DNA of 64,000 nt from Rhizomys pruinosus (Eukaryota; Chordata; Mammalia; Rodentia; Spalacidae). The stretch is from positions 841,355-905,354 of the forward strand of contig VZQC01005922.1 of NCBI GenBank assembly GCA_009823505.1. The letters are read 5' to 3'. Of this stretch, positions 43,241 through 53,133 are shown one piece after another. Under the pieces are notes generated by a model. The model made no database searches. It was not told the origin of the DNA and was given only the letters and a program-made list of their open reading frames with translations. Each line of letters opens with the position of its first letter. Within the stretch, counting starts at the first letter, position 1. The position numbers were made by a program, and so were the translations under genes.

Positions 43241-44592
43241 CCTGGTTCTCAGACTGAGAGCGCATGAGGGGAGGGTTAGGTTAGCTTGCTAAACACAAAA
43301 ATCTTAAATCTTTTCTCCAGCAGAGGCGCGGTGGCTGGTTTTCATGGGATCATCACATTCTGCCACTAGCCCTGTGCTTTTCTTTTTCTTCCGCATGAGC
43401 TTAGAGATACTTAGAGTTTAAAAGATTGATGAAGTATGTCTTCAGGGTACAAAGGTAGGGACAGAGTAGAAGACGTGAACTCTGAAAGGAGGAGGACTTG
43501 AAATCTGAAACAGCAAGGCTGGGTGCTGCCTCTGTCTGGCAAGCTTGTGGCCCAGCTTCTGTGCATGTGCACTTAGAATCTAGGGCTACGGGAAACCTTG
43601 GCTACCAGACAGATCAAGTACAGAGAGAAGAGAGCGAATAGAAGACTCTCCTGGGTGCCACGTGGCAGCTGCACCTTCCTGACCTCACTGGTGTCCACAG
43701 CAGACCCTCAAGGGGAGGTCAAAGGCTCCCCAATTCTGGGAAGAGCTTGACGAAGGCTAACCAGGCTGTAAGGACCTGTAACCACCTCACTCCCAGAGAC
43801 CACCAGTTCATGAACACAGCATCACCTAAGACCTGGACTCGTCTAATTTGACTATGAAGTGTTTTAGACTCACCCGCTGACTCGGGGGCCCTGTGGACCC
43901 CCACTGCCGTTACTTCTGGGCTGGGAGAGCACAGGTGAACATGGGGTAGGCAAAGACGGAACTCTGGAAGGCAACCCACATAGCCAGGGAACAGAGAGAG
44001 AAGGGTGTGGCTGGCCCTGGGGCCAGGCTCTTATCCCTGCTGAATCTTGGTTTTCTCTTTTTTAAAAGGGGTATCATAGCTTTTTGCATGCAGACTTGCT
44101 GGTGAGATCAGAAATAATGGATCTGCAGTGCCTGGCACTCAGGGCTCCCAACAGAGAGCAGCCTTAATTAGGATTTGCCTCTTGGCAGAGCATCTGGGTA
44201 AAAACACCTGGTGGGTTAGCTTACAGCAATGCTCTGTGGGTCTGGGCTGCTGTGTCAAGCAAGTCCCAGAAATCCTGCCTGGGTCAGCAGCCAAAAGGGT
44301 CAAGCAACTCTTCCCCACACACACACTCCACCCCACCCCCTTCTCCCCCAGCACACTGCTGTGCCCCCATGCCTAGCAAGAATAAATCATTACTGGGCCA
44401 GCCTGACCAAGCTGTTCCCAGGCCTCCTTGGGCCCAGGACAGTAGTTCCAATGCGACTTATAAAATGGACAGGGGCTTAGGATCCCTGAATCTCACCAAG
44501 GATAGCCCTCTCCCAGGGCTCTAAGTGACTGTGTAGTGTGCTCAGGGTTCTGCCCGCATCTGAACATAGTGGATACTTCTTCAATCCCTCTG

Positions 44593-44595
<3 letters not shown>
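43241..44595. other. Single-copy stretch, nothing recognised
   Basis: Follows the upstream CpG island; open frames up to about 100 codons, none familiar. Confidence 0.5.

Positions 44596-44650
<55 letters not shown>
44596..44650. repeat. (CT)n microsatellite
   Basis: About 26 CT units. Confidence 0.98.
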
Positions 44651-44652
<2 letters not shown>

Positions 44653-44810
44653 GGGATATGTGTGGAGGCCAGTGGAGAACCTTGAGTATGGCTCCTCAGG
44701 AGCCAACTTCTTTGCTTTTTTGAGACAGGGTCTCTCATTGGCCTGCAAGCCCCCAGGGATCTGGCTGTCTCTTCCTCCACAGTGCTGGGATTACAAAATT
44801 GCATGCAAGC

Positions 44811-44985
44811 TTGAACTCACAGAGATATGCCTGCCTCCGCCTCGAGAGTGCTGGGATTAAAGGTGTGCACCATCACACCCAGCTTAAAGAGGATTCTTAG
44901 CCACCATGTGGGTGTTGGGATTCGAACCCAGGTCCTCTGCAAGAGCAGTTGGTGCTCTTAACTGCTGAGCCATCTCTCCAGCCCT
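44811..44985 (-). mobile_element. B2-head/B1 chimeric SINE, copy 2
   Basis: B1 5' half (44811-44884) joins a B2 head (44885-44985) at cccagctt|aaagagg, the same join as at 13886. Confidence 0.75.
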
Positions 44986-44999
44986 ACATCTGGCTTTTT

Positions 45000-45232
45000 T
45001 TTTTTGTACAGACTTATTTTATTTTATTTTTTGTATGTGTATGAAAGTACTGTCTGCATGTAGGTCTGTGCACCCGTGTCGTGCAATGCCGCGGAGGTCA
45101 GAAGAGGGTGTTGGATTCCCCTGGAACTGGAGTTAAAGACGGTTCTCAGCCACCATGTGGGTGTTGGGAATCGAACCCGGGTCCTCTGCAAGAGTAGTCG
45201 ATGCTCTTAACCACTAGGCCATCTCTCCAGCC
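45000..45232 (-). mobile_element. Young B2/B3 SINE with target duplication
   Basis: acatctggcttttt precedes (44986) and follows (45234); CpG intact (gtgtcgtgcaatgccgcgga). Confidence 0.95.
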
Positions 45233-45330
45233 CCACATCTGGCTTTTTAAACATGGCTTCTGCACGCTGAACTCTGGTCCTCATTCCTGCAAGGCAGGCG
45301 TTTTACCAAGCAAGCTACCACCCCAGCTCC

Positions 45331-46514
45331 TACATGCTCCTGATTAGTTGGATTTGGGGCTGTTTGCTTTCCTGTTTTCCTGGCTGCTTCTGCAGGGTCT
45401 CCTGATTCGATCTTATTTTCAACAGCCTATTTTGACATGCAGCAAACACTCCGCACCACTAACGCCATCCCCTCCCTTCCTCTCTCCTTCCTCCCCTCCC
45501 TCTCCCTCCCTCCCTCCAGCCTGGGGCAATGCATTCAGTCTTTAGCAGAACAGAACCAGGGCATCGCTCAGCAGGATTTGAAATGGGCACCTGAGCCTAG
45601 GCCTGCAGCAGGTCTGCCTCCCAGAGTCCATGCTGGTCTGAATCCAAACACTTGAGCTAACTGGTCTAATCCAAACACTCCTAGCTGTGCTGTGCGGTTG
45701 TGAGTGATTCTGGACAGGTCATTTTTTTTTTCCCACCCCAGCTGCTCCTGTGGAGGTCCTTAGCTAAGGACCCAGTACTGACTACAATCCTGGGGGACTG
45801 GTCCCTCCTCGTGCTGGGCTGGGTGCTGGAGATCTCAACTTGCAGGCCAGGGCCTGGCCCCTCGGACCCACTCCCCAGGCCCTGCACTGAAGACATCGAA
45901 GTTGCAGGCCCTCCCAGCAACTCACAAAATCAATGAGTCGAAGTTTTATGAGAACACGCACAGTTTTTAAATGTCGGTCCAGTTTTTGTAACTTTTTCAT
46001 TGTTGTAGGCACAGGGTCAAAACAGTGCACACCGGCCCAGAGGGAGCACATGAAGCTGTCCACAGGCCCCTGCAGACATTTTGGCTCCTCTTCACCGAGG
46101 GGCTCCAAGACACTGCCCCAAAGACACCAGAGGAATGGGGGTGGGGAGGAGGGGTCACTTAGATCCCAGTTCACGTCCTCCATCTCCTTTTTCTTCCCTC
46201 TCCTTGCTGGTAGCCCCAAACCGCGTGATTCTTGCCCCTCTCGTATTTGGAAATTGCGACTGCAAGGTCAGGACCTCTGGATTCCAGTGGGCTCGCAGGT
46301 GAAGACCAGCCGCCCTGACCAGGGAAGGCGAGAGGCACAGACCCTTTTAAAAGGTGCCGGCCGGTGCACGCCCAAGGCCCAAAAGGGCCAGCCATGCCTG
46401 GGCTCCGGGCCCAGTCGCCACCCACGAGTCTGCAAGCTGGAACCAATTCCCCGTCCTTAGCAGCCAGCATCGCCACCTCCCGAGACACTCGACCAGGTGC
46501 CTAGCCCTGGTCTG
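45331..46514. other. Single-copy stretch before the HS6ST1 CpG island
   Basis: Pyrimidine-rich at 45467-45520. Frames of 145-175 codons overlap on both strands with no recognisable family. Could hold distal promoter elements. Confidence 0.5.
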
Positions 46515-46537
46515 CCCCCCCCCCCCCCCCCGCCCCC
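46515..46537. repeat. Poly-C tract at the edge of the CpG island
   Basis: Seventeen C, then G and six more C. The minus strand is G-rich and could form a quadruplex. Its length is likely polymorphic or error-prone. Confidence 0.9.
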
Positions 46538-46876
46538 CGGGTGCTCAAGGGGCGGAGCCGAGAATCGGGGCGCGCGGCGACAGCAAGAGGCGCCGCGGGG
46601 GCGGGCCGGAGGCGGGCCGGGGCGGGGCGGTGGCGGACTGCGGAGACGCGGCGGCGCACGGGGCGGCGCAGAGCGTTCTCGGCGCGGAGCACAGCAGGCG
46701 GGTGCTGGGGTACGCGGGGCGCTGGGCGCCGAGGCTGGGGGCCGAGCTGTTTGGGAGCCAAGCGGGGGTCAGGGCGGTTTGCGGAGCGGGCAGCAGCTAT
46801 GGTGCCGCGGAGGCCGGGGGCCCGCGCTGCTGCGCGCAGCCGGGGCGCCGAGTAGCCGGGCCGGGCCGGAGCACGG

Positions 46877-46877
46877 G

Positions 46878-46908
<31 letters not shown>

Positions 46909-46923
46909 GGCGGTGGCGGCGGA
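46877..46923 (+). repeat. (GGC)n trinucleotide tract in the HS6ST1 5' UTR
   Basis: About 15 near-perfect GGC units with a few GGT variants lie about 60 bases before the first HS6ST1 ATG. GGC tracts in 5' UTRs can fold into G-quadruplexes, impede scanning and vary in length between individuals. Confidence 0.9.
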
Positions 46924-46971
46924 GCAGCTGCGCCCCCCGCCCTCCCAGGCCCGGTGACCGGGCCGCCGGCG

Positions 46972-47019
46972 ATGGTGACACATGCGGCGGCGGCGCGCCG
47001 GCGGCAGGACCATGGTTGA
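46972..47019 (+). CDS. Upstream ORF overlapping the HS6ST1 start (15 codons)
   Basis: An ATG ten bases before the first HS6ST1 ATG opens a different frame, MVTHAAAARRRQDHG, and stops at TGA 47017-47019, downstream of both candidate HS6ST1 starts. Its context is strong (G at -3, G at +4). The first HS6ST1 ATG is weak (C at -3, C at +4). The second in-frame ATG at 47012, Met11, is near ideal (gaccATGg). By general scanning rules this arrangement should lower translation or shift it to Met11. It is visible in sequence; function is inferred. Confidence 0.6.
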   Translation: MVTHAAAARRRQDHG

Positions 47020-47508
47020 GCGCGCCAGCAAGTTCGTGCTGGTGGTAGCGGGCTCGGCGTGCTTCATGCTCATCCTGTACCAGTACGCGGGCCCGGGGCT
47101 GAGCCTGGGCGCGCCCGGGGGCCGTGCGCCGCCGGACGACCTGGACCTCTTCCCCACGCCGGACCCGCACTACGAGAAGAAGTATTACTTCCCGGTGCGC
47201 GAGCTGGAGCGCTCGCTGCGCTTCGACATGAAGGGCGACGACGTGATCGTCTTCCTGCACATCCAGAAGACCGGCGGCACCACCTTCGGCCGCCACCTCG
47301 TGCAGAACGTGCGCCTGGAGGTGCCCTGTGACTGTCGGCCCGGCCAGAAGAAGTGCACCTGCTACCGGCCCAACCGCCGCGAGACCTGGCTCTTCTCTCG
47401 CTTCTCCACTGGCTGGAGCTGCGGGCTGCACGCTGACTGGACCGAACTCACCAACTGCGTGCCGGGTGTGCTGGACCGCCGCGACCCCGCTGCGCTGCGC
47501 ACGCCCAG
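46982..47508 (+). CDS. HS6ST1: HS6ST1 exon 1, heparan-sulfate 6-O-sulfotransferase 1 (5' part of CDS)
   Basis: This exon encodes residues 1-175 plus two bases of codon 176 of a roughly 411-residue type II Golgi enzyme. HS6ST1 transfers sulfate from PAPS to the 6-O position of N-sulfoglucosamine in heparan sulfate and so shapes growth-factor binding. Seen here: a basic N-tail (MRRRRAGGRTMVERASK), a hydrophobic signal anchor at about residues 18-36, a Pro/Asp-rich stem, and the 5'-phosphosulfate loop FLHIQKTGGTTF at about 91-102. A Cys-rich segment (CDCRPGQKKCTCYRP, about 116-130) and GLHADWTEL at about 148-156 follow; the His there is, from memory, the proposed catalytic base of the family. 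The protein matches mammalian HS6ST1 almost residue for residue. The reading frame meets a stop only past the splice donor. The 3'-phosphate-binding part lies in an exon outside the window. Codon use is extremely GC-rich. Confidence 0.97.
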
Positions 47509-47514
47509 GTGAGT
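47503..47514 (+). other. HS6ST1: Exon 1 splice donor of HS6ST1
   Basis: The sequence gcccag|gtgagt is a textbook U2-type donor. Two bases of the Arg176 codon stay in exon 1 (phase 2 intron). It sits exactly where the match to HS6ST1 protein stops and a stop codon follows in frame. Confidence 0.95.
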
Positions 47515-47871
47515 GCCCGCTACCGGCGAGAGCGATGGGGCGGGGGGGCTCTGAGCCTCTGTTGTGGCGCCACCCGGCAGGGCCAGGCTAGCTCTGCCCT
47601 CTTTGCTCCCTTGGGACCCCTTCCGATTTGTCTGCGCCCAACACCCCCATCTCATCTGCTTCTGCAGCTGCCACCCCTGACCTCTGACCTCGCTTCTTAC
47701 CCTCTTCTGCGCCTTCTCAACACCAGCCTGGCTGCGCATAGTCCGGACCTCCTCCCGGGTCACCGCCCGCTGCCCTCTGGCCGCCGCACCCGCGGTGCAC
47801 GGCTGGCCAACCTGAAAGATAACCCTCGAGGACTAAAGATCCAGCCTGGGCCTAGGGGCGGAAAAGCAGGT

Positions 47872-47903
47872 GTTTGTGTGTATGTGTGTGTGTGTGTATG
47901 TGT
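47872..47903. repeat. Short (TG)n tract
   Basis: Interrupted TG/TATG units. Confidence 0.9.
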
Positions 47904-48744
47904 AACCCATGTTTGTCTAGTACGAAAAGTGGAGCGAGAGAAAGCAGGAGAAATGAGGTCCCGCTCCCCCTCCCAACTGTGTAGTCTCCAGCCCTCCTGG
48001 GCCGGCCTGCTTTCAGGGGGGTGGGGCGGAGCTGCCAGGAAAGGGGTGGGCTCTGCCTGCCGGTGTGTGCAGGTAGAACAAAGGCCCGTGTGACCCGGGG
48101 TGGGGGCGGGGAGAAGGCTGCTCTACCTGGCCTCCCCAGGCTGGAACGGAAAACAAAAGCTCTGGTTGAGAGCTACCTTTCCTAGGAACCACCTAGCCAG
48201 GTGGGGGCTGGGTGATCTGGTGGTCGGGGTACCGGTGCAGCCTGACACCTTCCACCAGAACTCTGCATTCTCCTCCCCCTTTTCTGTGGGGTTGCGGGTT
48301 GGTTGGTGCTGAGGGTGATCGGGGCTGCTCAGGAAGCATTGGGTATGTAAGAGGCGGCTCTCCTGCCTCGGGTTCCAGCAGTGAAAGTTAGATTGTTTTC
48401 CTGCTGTTTCCCGAGGTGCCCATCATCCTTTGGGGATGCCCCGGATGGCTACTTCTCCTGGGTGTCTGCTGGGAAGGGGCCAGGTGTGAGGGCTTCTTGC
48501 CTGCCTTTGTTTCTTCCGTATTCCGTTCCATGTTGGTCTTAGGACTGAATTTACAGATGAACTGGAGGGTGGGCTAGGCAAGTCTTGGTTGTTGTAGGTA
48601 TTTTCTTTGGTCCAGCCTGCCTGGAGTTGTTTGTGGACCTCAGCACTGCTTCATCACACAGTCCCTCGTTTGTCTTTTCCTGGGGTCTTTCTTAGACTGT
48701 CAGAACTCTAGGATACTTCTTTTCCCTGTGGGGTGGGAGCGCAG

Positions 48745-48772
48745 GTGCGCGCGCGCGCGCGCACACACACGC
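48745..48772. repeat. (GC)n(AC)n alternating tract
   Basis: Perfect purine-pyrimidine alternation, gtgcgcgcgcgcgcgcgc then acacac, a Z-DNA-prone sequence. Confidence 0.95.
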
Positions 48773-50700
48773 CTACACCTGTCCCCCACAGCTGTCAGCC
48801 TCAGAGGTATTCCAGGACCCTAAACTTGGATATAGAGCTTCCTTCCCAGGCCTTGAAGCTGCTTCCCGTCCAGAACTAGCTGGGCTCCACATACACGCAC
48901 GGGCCAGACCCACTGCACTAGTCAGAGCTAGGTGTAGCCGTGGCAGCTGTCCACTATTCCACCAATGGGCTGTGGGCACCCTGTGTTGGGCACTGACAGA
49001 TGCCCCTAGCCCCAGCTTCCTGCCAGCAGGAAGGAGGAGGTGGGGGTTGGAGCAGTGGACACCCTGTTTGTAGGTGCTGCTCTTAGAGCTGCAAAGAGGT
49101 CGGAGCCTGGAGGTGGAGGTGAGCCTACCCAGCAGGGATGACCTTGGCCGAAGATTCTAGCGAGGGTGTTCTCCTTGCAGCCCTGTGGATTCCCAGTGTG
49201 AGGCCCCCCAGTGCCCCTTCTCTGGAATGTGTTCCAGAGCAGAGGCCCAGGTGGCCTCACAGCCAGGGGTGCAAGAGAGGCAGATGGGTCCCAGGTGCTG
49301 CATTCAGATCTCTGCTGCCTGGGGCAAGGATGGGAAATGCTGTGCATGTCAGCTGCATGCTTCCTGCTGCATGGACTGGCAGCCCCTCAACCAGGATGGT
49401 GCTGACTCAGCAGCAGTGAACTGGGTGGGGGAAGGGCTTCTAGAACCCTTCCAAGAAAAGACCTCAGTTTTGCCACCCAGTAGTTGACACTGTGCTTTCG
49501 AGGCCTTCTTCGCCACCTCCCCCCTTTTGTTTCTATTCCAGCACGCAGTAGATGGCTTTTTTTGTCAAACTAACCCAGGAGACTTTCTGTATGGACATAA
49601 CTGCCCATGGCTTCCCGCAGTGAGGGCTACCCCTTGGCTGGGGCTGTATTATTCCCATCTGCCCAGAGACCCTGACACTCTCAGAGTGACTCGTGTTGAG
49701 TGATGCCCAGTGTCACCCTTGCTGGCCTGCCCCCTCCCACAAAGTCCACTTCCCAGCCGACCCATGGGTTGGCACATCTGCCTGCGCTGTGTTAAGCCCG
49801 GGCACACATTCAGGTGACAAATGGAGATGTTCAGGCTTGCCACACCTTCCTCAGTTTGGAATTTCCAGCTGCTCGCAGTGTTCCTTGCTTTGCTGGAGGA
49901 ACAGGTGTGTGAGCAAAGCATTGGACTCTCTGTGGCCAGTGGCCACTTCAGGGGCCTCATCTACTAGCATGAGTCTAAGTGCTTAGAAGATCAGCTTGGA
50001 AACTGGAAGGGTCACTGCCTCACCTTGGACAGATGTGGCTGTCAGTGATGACATCTGGCCCAGAGAGCCCTTTCTGGTGGACACAGCATGCCCCTGGAGG
50101 CCAGTGAAGCCCGAAGTCATTGATCACTTGGGATGGGAGTGGGGAGGTTTGGTGGCCATTCTGGCTGGGGGTGATGCCAGCACTCAAGACACAGTAGTAT
50201 CTGGTAGGGAGGGAGGAGGAGGAGCCTGGAACCCTACAGGGTCCGAGGCTTTCTCTCACCCTTTCATTGCTTAATAGTTTTGTGGTAGCTGAACTCAAAG
50301 ATGAGTGCAGGGGAGAAAAGAGAAGCCCTTGGGCTCCACACCTATAGTTTCATCCTTTGTTGTGAGAAGCTCACTTTGGCAGCTGCAGTCTGGTCCTCTG
50401 GGTGTCCGTTCTTGGCCATTGCATGTTGAGCCTTGCAGGTTTTCTCTTCCTTTACTCCTGTGAGGAATGAGTGCCAAGTAGACACCCTGTGTGCAAATAT
50501 TTCACATAGCTCTGATTTCCCTCAGAAGTTCTTGTGAATGGAGCGTCTGCACTCAGTGAATGCTTTGCAGCTCCAGAGAGCAGCAGTTTTAATTTACTTT
50601 TCAGGCTGTCTTCACTTCATGCATTCCAGCCTGTGCATTAGAGCACTTTTCCTAGCCACACCCTGACTAGGGTCACAGTTGTGGGTTTTTAAAAGGTTTT

Positions 50701-50945
50701 CTTGGGCCCCAGATGTAGGATGGATGGTAGAGTGCTTACCTGGTATGCAGAAGGCCCTGGGTTCAATCCGCAGGCTGCCTAATACCAGGCCTGGGGACAC
50801 AGTCCTGTAATGTCAGCACTCTAGAAGTGGAGGCAGAAGGGCCAGGTCAGGTTTACCATGGCTTTGTAAGGGTCAGGGTTACCATGGCTTTGTAAGGAGC
50901 TGCAGTTGAGCTCTGCAAGACAGTCTCACAAAGAAACAAAAATGA
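50701..50945 (+). mobile_element. B4-type SINE with a small internal duplication
   Basis: gtaggatggatggtagagtg head; ttaccatggctttgtaagg occurs twice (about 50852 and 50879). Confidence 0.75.
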
Positions 50946-50999
50946 CAGAAAGGTTTTTTTTCTTTAAAGGCTAGACCTTAACCCGGAAGCCATTCTTTA

Positions 51000-51232
51000 A
51001 AAAAAATACTTTTATTTTTCTTTTTTTTACTTCTTATGTGCATGAGTGTACTGCTTGCACGTAGGTAAGTGCACCCGTGTTGTGCAATGCTTCGGAGGGC
51101 AGAAGAGGGCGTCATATTCCCCTGGAACTGGAGTTAAAGACGGTTCTTAGCTGCCATGTGGGTGCTGGGAATCGAACCCCAGTCCTGCAAGAGCAGTCGG
51201 TGCTCTTAACCGCTGAGCCAGCTCTCCAGCTC
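51000..51232 (-). mobile_element. B2/B3 SINE
   Basis: gtgcacccgtgttgtgcaat, gtgctgggaatcgaacccca, head to ctctccagctcc. Confidence 0.93.
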
Positions 51233-51239
51233 CAAGTAT

Positions 51240-51446
51240 ATTTTTCTTATTTTGTGTGTCCATTTCCATGCATGTGTGCATCCATGTGCATGAGCGGGTT
51301 CACGTGCGCCATGACATGCATGTGGAAATCAGAGGGCAGCTTGCAGGAGTCAGTTCTCTCCTCCTACCTTATGGGTCTTGGGGGTTGAACTCGGCTTCTC
51401 AGCTTGGCAGCAGGCACTTTTACCTGCTGAGCCGTCTCACTGCCCC
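51240..51446 (-). mobile_element. B4-type SINE
   Basis: ggcagcttgcaggagtcagt, cttttacctgctgagccgtc. Confidence 0.7.
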
Positions 51447-51644
51447 CCATTTCACCCATGTGCTTGTAGGGGACTAGGAGTGGGTGTGTACTTGTCACCC
51501 CAGTTGCCTCCTTGCTTGTTTACTGAGCTCTCTCAGGTAACCTCAGCTGGCCTCCGCTGTGACTTGGGTTCCATGTTCATGAAGCTTGATCCTCAATATG
51601 GTGATACTGAGCTTTTGAGTCTTTAAGACATAGAAACTATACAC

Positions 51645-51945
51645 TTTGATCTCTTGAGGACATCTCTCTGAAAGGGATTGATGTAGCTCATTCGGGAGGG
51701 TACAACCTAGTTAGTTCTTGAGAGAGGGTTGTTAACAAGTATGGCCTCCTATCCAGCCGTGTGGTCTTTCTTACATACTATGCCACACCAGTGCCATCTG
51801 TGCACCAGGCTGCTGGCACTGTGCCCTTGAACCTCTCAGAACTGTGAAGTTAGTAAGCCTGTTCACTTTGCAAAGCACCCAGCTTCGGGGATTCCATTAC
51901 AACAGTGGAAAGAGTCTGAAACAGTCCTCGACACCTCCATAAAGC
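51645..51945 (+). mobile_element. ERVL-MaLR (MLT1-like) LTR
   Basis: gcaccaggctgctggcactg, cagaactgtgaagttagtaa and acagtggaaagagtctgaaa follow the LTR 3' order. Confidence 0.55.
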
Positions 51946-52939
51946 AAGTATAAACATTGGCCCATTTTTCCACTAAAGGAAGTCATGGTCTGGAAAACTT
52001 GCAGAACTTGCCAGAATGTCTACACCTGGAGGGCCAGGGCCAGCATTTGATTATCTGTCCATCCTGAAGCCCTGTCCCTCCACCAGCTCCCAGCTCTCTC
52101 CTGCCCCACAGCAGGGAGGATTGTCCCGTAGTGACAGAGGCCACCACAAGATTCAGACCATGCAGGTTTCCCAGACCCGGATAGAAATGTATAGTTTTAC
52201 ATGAAGCCTCCATTGTCAGGTTTACTGGAAAACACCTTGCCAGTCTTCACAGCTGCAAGGCAGGAATCAGGCCACGTTCTCTTGGCTCTGGAAAGGGCAC
52301 ACTGTCTTCTAGCACCTGCCAGCCCCCCTGTGTGGCGGGGCTATTCTCCAGCGGTCCTTGGTCCCTGAGCTGCCGACTCCCCTGCCTAGCCTGGGAAAGC
52401 TTGACCAGGCAAGAGGCCACTCCTCAGAAGCTATGCTTGCCACTGTGTGTCAGACCCTGTTCTGTAATCAGCACAGTCTGGGGTCCAGCTTGGGTTTGCT
52501 CCCTGCCTAGGTGACATAAGCCCGTTTTCTGTTTCCGCTTGCTTTTATGGAGTGGTCGGAGGCCAGAGGCCAGTTAGTAAGCTCTACTTAGTCCAGCAAG
52601 GCAAGAAAGGGCAGGGGTGCCAAGACCACCCAGCAGCAAGGAAGTCAGCAGGGGAGGTGACAAGGCGGGAGCTGGGTGTGGCAGGTGTTTGCAGAACTTA
52701 ATCCCGTGAAGTCCGATCCTGGCTTTCCCATCTGTAAACAGGCATCTTGACTCAGGCTCCCTGGGGGGGGGGGGGGTCCAGGACCTACACACCCAGTTCT
52801 ACCAGGGCCCCATTTCTGCAGGGGCTACAGTGAGTCTTACCTTGGCTCTGCTTCCAGGAATTGGAAGGGTCTAGGTCCAGCAGATAAAGCGTATGTAGGT
52901 ACGAGCCTGCCTTGCAGCTGACAACTCTTGTCCTGTGAA
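51946..52939 (+). other. Intronic single-copy stretch
   Basis: Nothing recognised apart from a G12 run at 52764-52776. Confidence 0.5.
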
Positions 52940-53133
52940 TTCCAGGTTGTTCTCGAGCTCCCATCTGTGACGGGGATGGTCTTGAATTGATCCTCCTGCC
53001 TCGTCCTCCCGAGTGTTAACATTACGGCAAGTACCACATGCCTGGTTTATTGATGTTGAGAACTGAAGTCAGGGCTCTGCCCAGAGCTAGGCAAGCTCAA
53101 GCACTCTGCCAGCTGAGCTACATCCTCAACCCA
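52940..53133 (-). mobile_element. B4-type SINE
   Basis: B1-like part (cttgaattgatcctcctgcc) then reversed head (actctgccagctgagctaca). Confidence 0.75.

Larger units (their letters stand above)
44651..45330 (-). mobile_element. B4-type SINE split by a chimeric SINE and a young B2
   Basis: 44651-44808 (gagacagggtctctcattgg) resumes at about 44986 and 45233-45330 (ggcgttttaccaagcaagct, accccagctcc). Confidence 0.65.
46540..47560 (+). promoter_or_regulatory. HS6ST1: CpG-island promoter and 5' UTR of HS6ST1
   Basis: Very high GC and CpG density runs across the exon and about 440 bases upstream. Sp1-type GC boxes are visible at about 46549-46557, 46597-46606, 46611-46618 and twice in 46617-46630. 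No TATA box is seen near them, so a dispersed, TATA-less, housekeeping-type promoter is likely. The transcription start cannot be fixed from sequence; it is probably between about 46600 and 46870. Confidence 0.85.

Noticed and set aside
42753..43292. 179-codon gene in the upstream CpG island
   Set aside because: No family resemblance and no splice or conservation evidence; GC-rich composition keeps frames open. The island itself is reported instead.
46354..47048. Plus-strand frames of 183-221 codons upstream of and overlapping HS6ST1
   Set aside because: Gly/Arg/Ala-rich products of the GGC tract and GC boxes in the 5' UTR; no known protein.
46501..47431. Minus-strand frames of 218-220 codons over the CpG island
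   Set aside because: GC-rich antisense shadows of HS6ST1 exon 1; stop codons are rare at this composition.
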